64,000 nucleotides of DNA. It comes from Bacillota bacterium (lineage in GTDB: Bacteria > Bacillota > Clostridia > Lachnospirales > Lachnospiraceae). Position numbers and translations under genes: made by a program. Below are positions 8,894-17,643 of the stretch, piece by piece (positions within the stretch are counted from its first letter, which is position 1; every line of letters begins with the position of its first letter). The stretch covers positions 1-64,000 of the forward strand of contig JAEVYY010000015.1 in NCBI GenBank assembly GCA_023392535.1, in the 5' to 3' direction. The notes under the pieces were generated by a model. The model saw only the letters and a program-made list of their open reading frames with translations. It searched no databases and was not told the origin of the DNA.

Positions 8894-10384
8894 ATGCTGA
8901 GTCAAAATTTAGAGTTAGGTACGAAGAGAAAAAAAAGAAGAGAAGTCATTCTTTTATTTCTTTTTACTATTTTTCTTCTTTCCATCAATGCAATCCGTAT
9001 CTTTAATGATTCGATTTCGGGGGACGAAGGATTTACCATTATGCTAGTAAAAGATTCGGTGGCTGGAATGATACAGGCAACAGCGGCTGATGTACATCCA
9101 CCGCTCTATTATCTGATTTTTCAGGCATTTGCCATGGTAATTGGGACAAGCGCTGTAGCAGGCAGAATCGTAACGTTTACGGCGATTATAATTACTATGA
9201 TTCTTGCCAATACTTATATCAGAAAACAGTTCGGTGTCTATGCGGCCGCCTTTTTTATAATCCTTCTTACTTTTACGGTGACAGGGATCGAAATGATAGT
9301 AGAAGCTCGTATGTATACATGGGCCATGCTATTCGTAACACTGACGGCATTAACTGGTTATGAATTAATGAGAAAACAAAATCTGTGGAAATGGCTGGGA
9401 CTTCTACTCTTTGGTCTGGCCGCAGGATATACGCATTATTATGCATTGATCATGGTTGCATTTATCTATCTTGTAACATTTATGACCTTGATGATGCAGG
9501 ATAGAAAGAATCTGCTTCCCTGTTTCTTATGCGGGATAGGCGCCGTAATTGGTTATTTTCCCTGGTTATTGATATTGCTCAAACAATTTGGAACTGTTTC
9601 AGATAATTACTGGATTCATAGCATTGAGTTAAAAGAGTGGATTCGTTATATATTTGGACATGATAGGTTTGGAAAATTGCTCCGCATTATTTTAGCTATC
9701 GCAGGATTTCTTTATCTGATGACCAAGGATGGTCTCACAATTACCCATAATATCAGATCACAAAAGGTAGATGCAGATAAGGCTTTTATGCGTTTTGATT
9801 GGGATACGGTTCCAAAAGAGGAATGGAATGAACGTCTGTTAGTACTTATGTGCGGAATTACTGTCGTTGGTACCTTAACAGTCGCGACAATTGTGTCATA
9901 TCTGGTAAGACCTTTGTACGTTGAAAGATATCTCTATTCGGCATTCGGACTGATTGCACTGGCATTTGGTATTTCTTTTGCGAATGTTAGCAAAAAGAGA
10001 ATCTATGCATGGGTGTTGCTCATTGCCATTTTTGTTACAGGTGCGTTTCATTTTTGGGGGATTTGCCGAATGGAGCAAGCATACAAGACAGAAGAGTCCA
10101 AGGTATTCTTCCAAGAGCATCTGGAACCGGGGGATATCTTCGTCACAGATAATAGTCAATTATCGTGGACGGTACTAGCCTATTATTTTCCTGCTATTCA
10201 GAATTACCCGCTCGGTGGATTTGACTTCTTTAAGCAAGAATATCACACGGTATGGTATCTGTCTGAAGCACCGGAGCTTGATGAACGTATTCTCGATTAT
10301 GAAGCAAAAGGTTTACAGGTGACGTATGTGTGTGATTCCGGGATCGGCAGATATCCGTATTATTTATATAAAATCGTAAAATAG
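8894..10384 (+). CDS. GT-C membrane glycosyltransferase (GT39/ArnT-like)
   Basis: The 496-residue protein has a basic N terminus, a first helix, then DSISGDEGF with the acidic pair D44-E45, and a VHPPLYYLIF segment. This is the classic outer loop of PMT/ArnT-type GT-C enzymes that use polyprenyl-phosphate sugars. About ten further helices follow, and the final ~100 residues are soluble. It follows WbaP by 23 bases. It is one of several GT-C proteins in the window (also 1908-3560, and less clearly 25484-27499 and 47134-49131), pointing to side-chain decoration outside the cell. Donor unknown. Confidence 0.75.
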   Translation: MLSQNLELGTKRKKRREVILLFLFTIFLLSINAIRIFNDSISGDEGFTIMLVKDSVAGMIQATAADVHPPLYYLIFQAFAMVIGTSAVAGRIVTFTAIIITMILANTYIRKQFGVYAAAFFIILLTFTVTGIEMIVEARMYTWAMLFVTLTALTGYELMRKQNLWKWLGLLLFGLAAGYTHYYALIMVAFIYLVTFMTLMMQDRKNLLPCFLCGIGAVIGYFPWLLILLKQFGTVSDNYWIHSIELKEWIRYIFGHDRFGKLLRIILAIAGFLYLMTKDGLTITHNIRSQKVDADKAFMRFDWDTVPKEEWNERLLVLMCGITVVGTLTVATIVSYLVRPLYVERYLYSAFGLIALAFGISFANVSKKRIYAWVLLIAIFVTGAFHFWGICRMEQAYKTEESKVFFQEHLEPGDIFVTDNSQLSWTVLAYYFPAIQNYPLGGFDFFKQEYHTVWYLSEAPELDERILDYEAKGLQVTYVCDSGIGRYPYYLYKIVK

Positions 10385-10420
10385 CGAATATAGTCGCTTT
10401 AAAACTGAGGATATAGTGAA

Positions 10421-11551
10421 ATGAAGATAGCAATGATCGGACATAAACGGATTCCCTCCAGAGAGGGAGGTGTTGAAATCGTCGTGGAAGAGCTTGCATC
10501 CAGAATGGCGGCTTGCGGACAGGACGTAACAGTATATAATCGTGGTGGTCATCATGTAGCGGGAAAAGAAAATGATAAAAGGTATAAGGAAAAGACATAC
10601 AAGGGCATTCATATGGTCACAATACCCACGTTCAATAAAAAATCACTGAATGCTATTGTGTATGCTATTTTAGCTACGATTCATGCGGTATGTGGCCGCT
10701 TTGATGTCATCCATTATCATGCAGAAGGCTCCTGTGCATTGCTATGGTTACCGCATCTTTTAGGAATACGAACGGTTGCGACCATCCACGGTCTTGACTG
10801 GCAGCGTGCGAAATGGGGAGGATTTGCCACAAAATTTTTATTGTTGGGTGAAAAAACAGCTGCCAAATATGCCGATGAAATCATCGTATTATCTCAAAAT
10901 GTGCAGCAGTATTTTTGGGAAACTTATCATAGACAGACCCGTTTTATCCCAAATGGCATCACGATACCGGAACTTAAAACGGCAAATAGGATACAAAAAC
11001 AATATGGATTGCATACAAATGCATATCTTTTATTTTTAGCCAGAATCGTTCCCGAAAAAGGACTTCATTATCTGATCGAGGCTTATCGCAGTCTGGATAC
11101 AGACATGCCGCTCGTCATAGCTGGAGGAAGTAGTCATTCCGATGACTATATGGACAGGATACGGAAGTTAGCAGCGGAAGATAAAAGAATTATGATGACA
11201 GGTTTCGTACAGGGGCAATTATTAGAAGAATTATACAGTAACTGTTACTTGTATATCCTGCCAAGTGATGTGGAAGGAATGCCAATCAGCTTGCTGGAAG
11301 CAATCAGCTATGGAAGAATGTGCCTTTGCAGCGATATTAAGGAAAATAGAGAAACAGCAAAAGAACAGGCAAACTATTTTGAGCATGCTAACGTAAACGC
11401 ATTAAAAGATGCACTTCAAACAATATTACAAGATGAAGAATTGCTGTTAAATGGAAATGATGACATACACATAAAGACCAGGCAGGAATTTGTAAAAGTG
11501 CATTATGACTGGGAAAAAGTAGTTAAGCAGACAATGGAGCTATATAAATGA
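10421..11551 (+). CDS. GT4-family glycosyltransferase
   Basis: This 376-residue GT-B protein starts with MKIAMIGHKRIP and the glycine-rich SREGGVEIVVEELA segment. A C-terminal nucleotide-binding half follows (FLARIVPEKGLHYLI) with the EX7E motif in EGMPISLLE. The N terminus resembles rhamnosyl- and galactosyltransferase-like GT4 enzymes of capsule loci. It is cytoplasmic and acts on the growing lipid-linked unit. Its stop overlaps the start of the next GT4 gene by 4 bases. Donor unknown. Confidence 0.85.
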   Translation: MKIAMIGHKRIPSREGGVEIVVEELASRMAACGQDVTVYNRGGHHVAGKENDKRYKEKTYKGIHMVTIPTFNKKSLNAIVYAILATIHAVCGRFDVIHYHAEGSCALLWLPHLLGIRTVATIHGLDWQRAKWGGFATKFLLLGEKTAAKYADEIIVLSQNVQQYFWETYHRQTRFIPNGITIPELKTANRIQKQYGLHTNAYLLFLARIVPEKGLHYLIEAYRSLDTDMPLVIAGGSSHSDDYMDRIRKLAAEDKRIMMTGFVQGQLLEELYSNCYLYILPSDVEGMPISLLEAISYGRMCLCSDIKENRETAKEQANYFEHANVNALKDALQTILQDEELLLNGNDDIHIKTRQEFVKVHYDWEKVVKQTMELYK

Positions 11552-12771
11552 AAATATTAATGGTAAATAAATTTTTATATCCGAATGGTGGTTCTGAGAC
11601 ATATATTTTTAAAATCGGAGAATATTTGATGTCACAAGGGCACGAGGTCCAGTATTTTGGCATGGAGCATGAGGGCCGCATCGTTTCTAATCATGCAGAA
11701 TGCTATACGAATAACATGGACTTCCATACTGGGAAACTGCAAAAATTATGCTATCCATTTCAAATTCTTTATTCTGCGGATGCCAGAAAAAAGATGCTTA
11801 CTGTCCTAATGGATTTTGAACCGGATGTGGTACATTTAAATAATTTTAATTTTCAATTGACTCCTTCTATTATATATGCGGTAAAGGACTATGAGAAGAA
11901 ACGCACCAGGCGTGTCAAAATCATATTTACGGCACATGATTATCAGCTGATTTGTCCCAACCATATGCTGTTGGTTCCTGATAGAAAGGAACTGTGCGAT
12001 CGATGTGTGGGAGGATCCTTTGTGAACTGTACCACCTACAATTGCATCCATGGATCAAAAGTAAAGAGCCTGCTTGGCAGCGTGGAAGGATACCTATACC
12101 GAATGTTAAAGACTTATCGCTATATTGATACTGTGATATGTCCGAGCATATTCATGAAAAAGAAGCTGGATGGGAATCCTATCTTTAAGAACAAAACAAT
12201 TGCATTGCATAATTTTATAGATATACCCGATACCAATATAGGTACGGAATCAGAAGAAAGATCAGAGAATGGCGGGTATGTGTTATATTTTGGAAGGTAT
12301 GCGGAAGAAAAAGGAATACGCACATTGCTTGAAGTTTGTAAGAAATGTAATACTATTCCATTTATTTTTGCCGGGAACGGTCCTCTGGAAGCAGAGGTAG
12401 ATAAAGTGGACAACATTAAAAATGTTGGTTTTCAGACGGGTACTGCTTTGATTACACTTATAAGGAATGCACGATTTGCAGTAGTTCCATCAGAATGGTA
12501 TGAGAACTGTCCTTTTTCTGTAATGGAGGCGCAGATGTATGGGACACCCGTCATCGGCGCTGCGATCGGAGGAATTCCGGAACTGATACAAGAAGGGAAG
12601 ACGGGAGAGCTTTTTAGAGCGAAAGATGCGGCAGATTTACAAAAGAAGATAGTAGATTTGTGGAAAGATACAAAAAAATCTGAGCAGTATGCGAAAAATT
12701 GTGGTACTATTACATTTGAAACACTTGCAAAGTATTGTGATACATTAGTTGAGATATATAAACAGGAGTGA
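11548..12771 (+). CDS. GT4-family glycosyltransferase with cysteine-rich insert
   Basis: The 407-residue protein begins MKILMVNKFLYPNGGSETY, typical of GT4, and has the donor-side motifs YFGRYAEEKGI and ENCPFSVME (EX7E). Between the two domains is a cysteine-rich stretch, about residues 135-170 (ICPNH, LCDRCV, VNCTTYNCIHG), that looks like a metal-binding insert, as seen in some GT4 enzymes of Firmicutes. It is translationally coupled to the previous gene. Donor and acceptor unknown. Confidence 0.85.
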   Translation: MKILMVNKFLYPNGGSETYIFKIGEYLMSQGHEVQYFGMEHEGRIVSNHAECYTNNMDFHTGKLQKLCYPFQILYSADARKKMLTVLMDFEPDVVHLNNFNFQLTPSIIYAVKDYEKKRTRRVKIIFTAHDYQLICPNHMLLVPDRKELCDRCVGGSFVNCTTYNCIHGSKVKSLLGSVEGYLYRMLKTYRYIDTVICPSIFMKKKLDGNPIFKNKTIALHNFIDIPDTNIGTESEERSENGGYVLYFGRYAEEKGIRTLLEVCKKCNTIPFIFAGNGPLEAEVDKVDNIKNVGFQTGTALITLIRNARFAVVPSEWYENCPFSVMEAQMYGTPVIGAAIGGIPELIQEGKTGELFRAKDAADLQKKIVDLWKDTKKSEQYAKNCGTITFETLAKYCDTLVEIYKQE

Positions 12772-12776
12772 AGAAT

Positions 12777-13778
12777 ATGGCGAAGAGGACATTACATGGC
12801 TCTATCATTATTACGTATAGATGCAATGCGCGCTGTAATATGTGCGATTGCTTCAGGGATCCTTCCAGACCGGAAGAAGAAATTGATCTTGAGACACTAA
12901 AAAAACTTCCAGAGATGGCATTTACCAATATTACTGGTGGAGAACCTTTTATCAGACAAGATATCCACGATATTGTAAGGTTATTGTATACAAAGACGAA
13001 TCGGATCGTAGTTTCTACGAATGGATATTTTACAGACAGAATCATTAAATTGTGCGAAGAGTTCCCCCAGATCGGGATTCGAATCAGTATCGAGGGATTA
13101 GAAGAGACAAATAATAAAATCAGGGGATTGCCGGACGGTTTCAACCGGGGATATGGTACCTTGAAGAAGCTGGTCGAGATGGGGCATAAGGATGTGGGAT
13201 TCGGAATGACGGTTCAGGATATCAATGCTAAGGATTTGATACCGCTCTATGAGCTTGCCAATGAGCTGAATATGGAATTCGCGACCGCAACGCTTCATAA
13301 TTCCTTTTATTTTAGAAAGACAGATAATAAAATTGATGATAGAAAACAAGTGGCAAAAGAATTTGAAAATCTGATCAATGCTTTATTACAGTCAAGATCA
13401 CCAAAGAAATGGGGAAGAGCTTATTTTAACCATGGGCTGATCAATTATTTATATGGACAACCCCGCCTTCTTCCTTGCGAAATGGGCACCAACGGCTTCT
13501 TTTTGGATCCATTCGGTAATGTACTGCCATGTAACGGAAGTACAGAAAAGATGACTATGGGCAATCTGCATGATCAGACATGGGAGGAAATATGGTACTC
13601 CGAGCAGGCGGATGAAGTAAGAAAACAAGTCAAATGTTGTGAAAAGAACTGCTGGATGATCGGCAGTGCCTCACCAGCAATGAAACAGAGGGTCTGGGTT
13701 CCTGGATGGTGGATCGTGAAGCACAAGCTGTTCAAAGGAAACAAATATAGCTTAAGCGAAAATAAATTTATCGAGTAA
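12777..13778 (+). CDS. Radical SAM protein with SPASM-like C terminus
   Basis: The N-terminal motif CNARCNMC (C16, C20, C23) is the CxxxCxxC cluster-binding site of radical SAM enzymes, followed by NITGGEP for SAM binding. A second cysteine group in the C-terminal third (LLPCEMG, VLPCNGS, CCEKNC) suggests a SPASM or twitch domain with an auxiliary Fe-S cluster. The reaction is unknown; possibilities include epimerisation, dehydration or other radical chemistry on a sugar or lipid carrier. GTG at 12768 is in frame but overlaps the AGGAG at 12764-12768, so the ATG at 12777, 8 bases on, is the better start. It lies between glycosyltransferase genes, so it probably acts in glycan synthesis. Confidence 0.8.
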   Translation: MAKRTLHGSIIITYRCNARCNMCDCFRDPSRPEEEIDLETLKKLPEMAFTNITGGEPFIRQDIHDIVRLLYTKTNRIVVSTNGYFTDRIIKLCEEFPQIGIRISIEGLEETNNKIRGLPDGFNRGYGTLKKLVEMGHKDVGFGMTVQDINAKDLIPLYELANELNMEFATATLHNSFYFRKTDNKIDDRKQVAKEFENLINALLQSRSPKKWGRAYFNHGLINYLYGQPRLLPCEMGTNGFFLDPFGNVLPCNGSTEKMTMGNLHDQTWEEIWYSEQADEVRKQVKCCEKNCWMIGSASPAMKQRVWVPGWWIVKHKLFKGNKYSLSENKFIE

Positions 13779-13788
13779 AGGAATTTTA

Positions 13789-14976
13789 ATGGAATCATAT
13801 ACAGAGCAGGAGTTTATTGAATTAGTGGCAAGTCGCCCGGAAATCAATTTTTTGGCGGCGGCTATTACGCCATGGCATGCGCTTGGGATAGAGGCGACTA
13901 TTCTGCAGTTAACAGAGAGGGGGATAAATCTGAAAGGTTACGTTATGATTATTGCCCATAGTGTTACTGGAATGGCTATCACAGAAAGTAACTTTAAGAA
14001 GGCAATGAATAACGGTATACAAATTATTTGTGTAAAACCACATGAAGAAAAAAGGACTTTTTCAGAAAAGCTATCTCTAAAGTTTAGAAAATATAACTAT
14101 TTCTTATTCTTACCAAAACAAAAGGATATGGATATACTGTATTGGGCAACACCTTTAAAGCCATCTTATGAAATGATTCCAAGAATAGCGGAAGTAACTG
14201 CAAAACAAATGCAGTTTATTATAACAGATGAAGGTTTGGGCAGTTACCTGAATTCAACGTATGACTGGTGGATCTTTTCTTTTCAGGAAAGTGGACTGAA
14301 AAGTGGAATCAGAGCTACCTGGAATCTGCTGGTCAGAGATCCTTTTTTCCATAACAGTTTGTTAAGAAGAAAGCAGTTGCGATGGAATCAGTTATTGATA
14401 GGGAAAAAGAAAAAATGGTTTGTGAATAAAGAAATTGTTCAATATTATAAGAAAATTCTGAAAACAGAGGGAATCCATAAGGAATATGATTATTATGCTA
14501 AAAGTGTTTTAATTAATTCCGATATGTTTTCTGAGAGTGGAATTATAAAAGAAAATGAGGATGTAAAAGTCTATCAGATCATCTGTAACTTGTTGAAACA
14601 GGAAGATATTCCTGTTGTATTAAAAGTACATCCAAGAGAAAAGAAACTAGAGCGCTATAATCAGATAGAATGTCGAATGGAAGAAAAAAGCGAACTGGCA
14701 CAAGAAACCATTTTGGCTTCTCTTGAGAGAAAGCCGTATTGTATCGTGGGTACTTCCAGTACGACCTTAGTTACAGCAAAATTATTATTTGACATTGATG
14801 CGATATCCATCAATTATCTGATGGATCAGACAAAAATCGTAAACAAAAAGACGTTTTTTGATTTTAATGATACGTTTGATAAATTAATATATATGCCACG
14901 CAGTAAAGAAGAATTAATGGATTGTTTCCGGGAAATCAGGAGTAATTATGATAGAAAAAATGCAAAAAATTACTAA
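13789..14976 (+). CDS. Sialyltransferase/polysialyltransferase-like glycosyltransferase (GT52-like)
   Basis: The 395-residue soluble protein has INFLAAAITPWHALGIEA near the N terminus, IITDEGLGSYL at about residue 145, VLKVHPREKKLERY at about 280 and VGTSSTTLVTAKLL at about 325. The DEG(L/I)G, KxHPRE and GTSSTT motifs recall the GT52 and bacterial polysialyltransferase group, which use CMP-activated sugars. Attribution is by motif memory and is moderate. If correct, the protein is a candidate user of the CMP-ulosonate predicted from genes 51190-54828. Its end overlaps the ABC transporter start by 29 bases. Confidence 0.55.
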   Translation: MESYTEQEFIELVASRPEINFLAAAITPWHALGIEATILQLTERGINLKGYVMIIAHSVTGMAITESNFKKAMNNGIQIICVKPHEEKRTFSEKLSLKFRKYNYFLFLPKQKDMDILYWATPLKPSYEMIPRIAEVTAKQMQFIITDEGLGSYLNSTYDWWIFSFQESGLKSGIRATWNLLVRDPFFHNSLLRRKQLRWNQLLIGKKKKWFVNKEIVQYYKKILKTEGIHKEYDYYAKSVLINSDMFSESGIIKENEDVKVYQIICNLLKQEDIPVVLKVHPREKKLERYNQIECRMEEKSELAQETILASLERKPYCIVGTSSTTLVTAKLLFDIDAISINYLMDQTKIVNKKTFFDFNDTFDKLIYMPRSKEELMDCFREIRSNYDRKNAKNY

Positions 14977-16696
14977 TATATTTACTAGAAAACAAAAAAT
15001 ACAGTTATGCGGACTCCTTGGTATGACAATGATCAGCACCATTTTTGAATTACTTGGAGTTTCTGCAATTATGCCTTTTGTAAATGTTGCGATGAATCCT
15101 GACAGTGTTTATGAAAATAAGTTACTCTCCTATGTTTACGGTTTGTTCCATTTGCAATCAGTAAACGAATTTTTAATTTTGCTGGCAGTTGCGCTAGTCT
15201 GCATTTATATTTTCAAGAATGCCTTTTTGATTCTGCTCTATGGTTTTCAATACCGTTTTACATATCAAAGTCAGAGAGTATTGGAGGGTGAATTGTTATC
15301 CTGCTATATTCATCAGGATTATACCTTCCATCTGGAACAGAATTCAGCAGAATTGCAGAGAAATATTTTACAGGATGTAGGGGGATTCTATCAGACAGTA
15401 CTGACGATATTGCAGTTGCTTACGGAAGGCCTTGTCTGTCTAATTCTGTTTTTCTATCTACTCTATACAGATGTTACGATTACGATTGGTGTGGCTGTTC
15501 TTTTAAGTTTGTTCATGCTGGTCTTTATGGGATACCTGCGGATACGAATACGTAATATTGGTGCAGAAGCCCGTCAGGCAAATGGAAACAGAGTACTATG
15601 GATCCAACAATCCCTTGGTGGGATCAAAGAGATGAAGATACTTGGGAGAGAGCAGCATTTTCTAAGTAAATATGATAAGAATGCTGAAGTTTATGCAGAT
15701 AAGTACAGTAAATATCAGATGGCCACAGTAGTTCCAAGACCAATCATGGAGACTCTTGGAATTAGTAGTTTGTTGCTGATCGTTGCTTATAAACTGTTCA
15801 TGGGTGAAGATATTTCTTATATGCTTCCAGTCCTGTCCGTATTTGCAATTGCTGCTTTCCGATTGCTTCCTTGTTTTGGAAGAATCTCAGGATATCTGGG
15901 AACACTTGCTTTTAACAAGGCAGCAGTAGAAAGAGTTTGTGAAGATTCGGAACAGGCCAAGGAATTGTTGAAAAAGTACCGAGCAAGGGAAAAGGGAGTG
16001 TCAGAAATTCCATTTCAGCATGAGATTCAAATTCAAAATATCAGCTTCCGTTATCCGAATACTGAAAAGGATGTGCTGACTGATGCTAATATCCGGATAC
16101 CGAGAAACAAATCGCTTGCTCTTATTGGGCCTTCGGGAGCAGGTAAAACCACCATGGCAGATATCCTGTTAGGAATATTGGAGCCACAGAAGGGACAGGT
16201 GCTGGTAGATGGAATTGATATTTATAAAAATCTGGATACATGGCATCAAAAACTTGGATACATTCCGCAGACAATTTATCTGATAGATGATACGATCCGA
16301 AATAATATAGCATTTGGAATCGATCCTAGTAAAATTGATGAAAAGCGTTTGATAGAAGCTGTGAAAGAAGCGCAGCTGCATGATTTCATACAGGAATTGG
16401 AGGATGGTCTTGATACCGTAATCGGAGAACAGGGGATTCGGCTGTCCGGAGGACAGAGACAACGTATTGGCATAGCAAGGGCATTATATACCAATCCTGA
16501 GATATTAGTATTGGATGAAGCGACGTCCGCACTTGACAATGATACGGAAAAAGCTATCATGCAGGCAATCGATATGTTACAGGGAAGTAAAACACTGATT
16601 ATTATAGCCCATAGATTATCAACGATTAAAAACTGCGATTATATCTATGAGATCAAGAATGGGACAGCAACAATAAAAGATAAGAAGGATATTTGA
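14948..16696 (+). CDS. Complete ABC exporter, PglK/MsbA-type lipid-linked glycan flippase
   Basis: The 582-residue protein has six membrane helices in the first ~320 residues and a C-terminal ATPase. Motifs: Walker A GPSGAGKTT near residue 393, Q-loop IPQTIYLIDDTI, signature LSGGQRQR near 498, Walker B ILVLDEATSALD near 520 and the switch histidine in IIIAHRL. A dimer would flip lipid-linked oligosaccharide outward. AGGAG 5 bases before the ATG supports this start despite a 29-base overlap with the previous gene. The partial gene at 1-501 is a close paralogue. No Wzx (MOP family) flippase was seen in the window, so ABC flippases probably do that job. Confidence 0.85.
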   Translation: MIEKMQKITNIFTRKQKIQLCGLLGMTMISTIFELLGVSAIMPFVNVAMNPDSVYENKLLSYVYGLFHLQSVNEFLILLAVALVCIYIFKNAFLILLYGFQYRFTYQSQRVLEGELLSCYIHQDYTFHLEQNSAELQRNILQDVGGFYQTVLTILQLLTEGLVCLILFFYLLYTDVTITIGVAVLLSLFMLVFMGYLRIRIRNIGAEARQANGNRVLWIQQSLGGIKEMKILGREQHFLSKYDKNAEVYADKYSKYQMATVVPRPIMETLGISSLLLIVAYKLFMGEDISYMLPVLSVFAIAAFRLLPCFGRISGYLGTLAFNKAAVERVCEDSEQAKELLKKYRAREKGVSEIPFQHEIQIQNISFRYPNTEKDVLTDANIRIPRNKSLALIGPSGAGKTTMADILLGILEPQKGQVLVDGIDIYKNLDTWHQKLGYIPQTIYLIDDTIRNNIAFGIDPSKIDEKRLIEAVKEAQLHDFIQELEDGLDTVIGEQGIRLSGGQRQRIGIARALYTNPEILVLDEATSALDNDTEKAIMQAIDMLQGSKTLIIIAHRLSTIKNCDYIYEIKNGTATIKDKKDI

Positions 16697-17643
16697 TGGT
16701 TTCTCTTATTATAGTAGATTACAGAACAATTACAAAAACCTTGCATTATATGAAAGAATGTAACAAATCTTTTATCACCTCATATGACATACATGTCATT
16801 ATTGTAGATAATAATGTAAATGAGCAGGTTGGGCTCACATTTATCTCAGATACCGAACATGCAAAGATACGTACATTAACCAACTCTGCATTGCCTGTTC
16901 CGGTATATGAGTGCATTTGTGAGGATGGAAGCAGAATTACTTATGTTGCTGCGAGAGCAAATATCGGGTATGCTAAGGGAAATAATCTCGGTGCGAAAGT
17001 AGCAAAAATCTTATTTAGGGATACTTATTATCTTTTCAGTAATAATGATTTGAGATTCATGGAACCCATTCCAATCGATATCTTATTAACGCCTATGAGA
17101 GATAAAGAAGATGTAGCTGTGGTAGGACCCTCTATTTTATCCTTGGATGGTTCTCTACAGTCTCCGAGGAAAAAACCTACTGTGGGAATTGGGCTTTTTG
17201 TCTATTATTGGAATTTACTCTTACCAAAGAGACTCAAACTGGAGAGATGGATTACAGATATCGACATGGCAGCAAAAACCGGAAGATGTGACTGGGTAAC
17301 AGGTTCCTTTCTCATTACAGATGCGGTTAAATTTCATGAGGTGTGTGGTTTTGATGAACATACCTTCTTGTTTTATGAGGAAGTAATTCTGGCAGAAAGA
17401 TTGCAAAAGAAAAGTTATCGTATGTATTATACCGATTCGGTAAAGATTGTGCATGAGCATGGGGAGACTGTAAAGTCATCTTTCAGTATCCTACAAGGCA
17501 TCGATATTTCTTTTAAGTCGGGGATGTATTATTTTAGGAATTACAGAAATATCTCGAAGTTTGTCACCATTTTGGCATATATCAATTATTATCTATTCAG
17601 GGTATTATTCAGATTGAAGAAAGCGATTGGGAGTTTACGATGA
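16696..17643 (+). CDS. GT2-family glycosyltransferase (rhamnosyltransferase-like)
   Basis: This 315-residue protein starts VSLIIVDYRTI and has ARANIGYAKGNNLGA around residue 95 and YYLFSNNDLRFM around 115. This is the NxGfaxGxN and xNxD pattern of WbbL/RfbF-type rhamnosyltransferases. In-frame TTG at 16693 and ATG at 16696 are both possible; AGGA at 16686-16689 favours the ATG. The start overlaps the ABC transporter stop, so translation is coupled. Donor may be dTDP-rhamnose, but no rml genes are in the window, so this is only a family hint. Confidence 0.75.
   Translation: MVSLIIVDYRTITKTLHYMKECNKSFITSYDIHVIIVDNNVNEQVGLTFISDTEHAKIRTLTNSALPVPVYECICEDGSRITYVAARANIGYAKGNNLGAKVAKILFRDTYYLFSNNDLRFMEPIPIDILLTPMRDKEDVAVVGPSILSLDGSLQSPRKKPTVGIGLFVYYWNLLLPKRLKLERWITDIDMAAKTGRCDWVTGSFLITDAVKFHEVCGFDEHTFLFYEEVILAERLQKKSYRMYYTDSVKIVHEHGETVKSSFSILQGIDISFKSGMYYFRNYRNISKFVTILAYINYYLFRVLFRLKKAIGSLR

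Noticed and set aside
10383..10400. Small hairpin AGCGA/TCGCT after the GT-C gene followed by TT
   Set aside because: The stem is 5 bp with a short broken T-run, and the next gene starts close by in what looks like the same operon.
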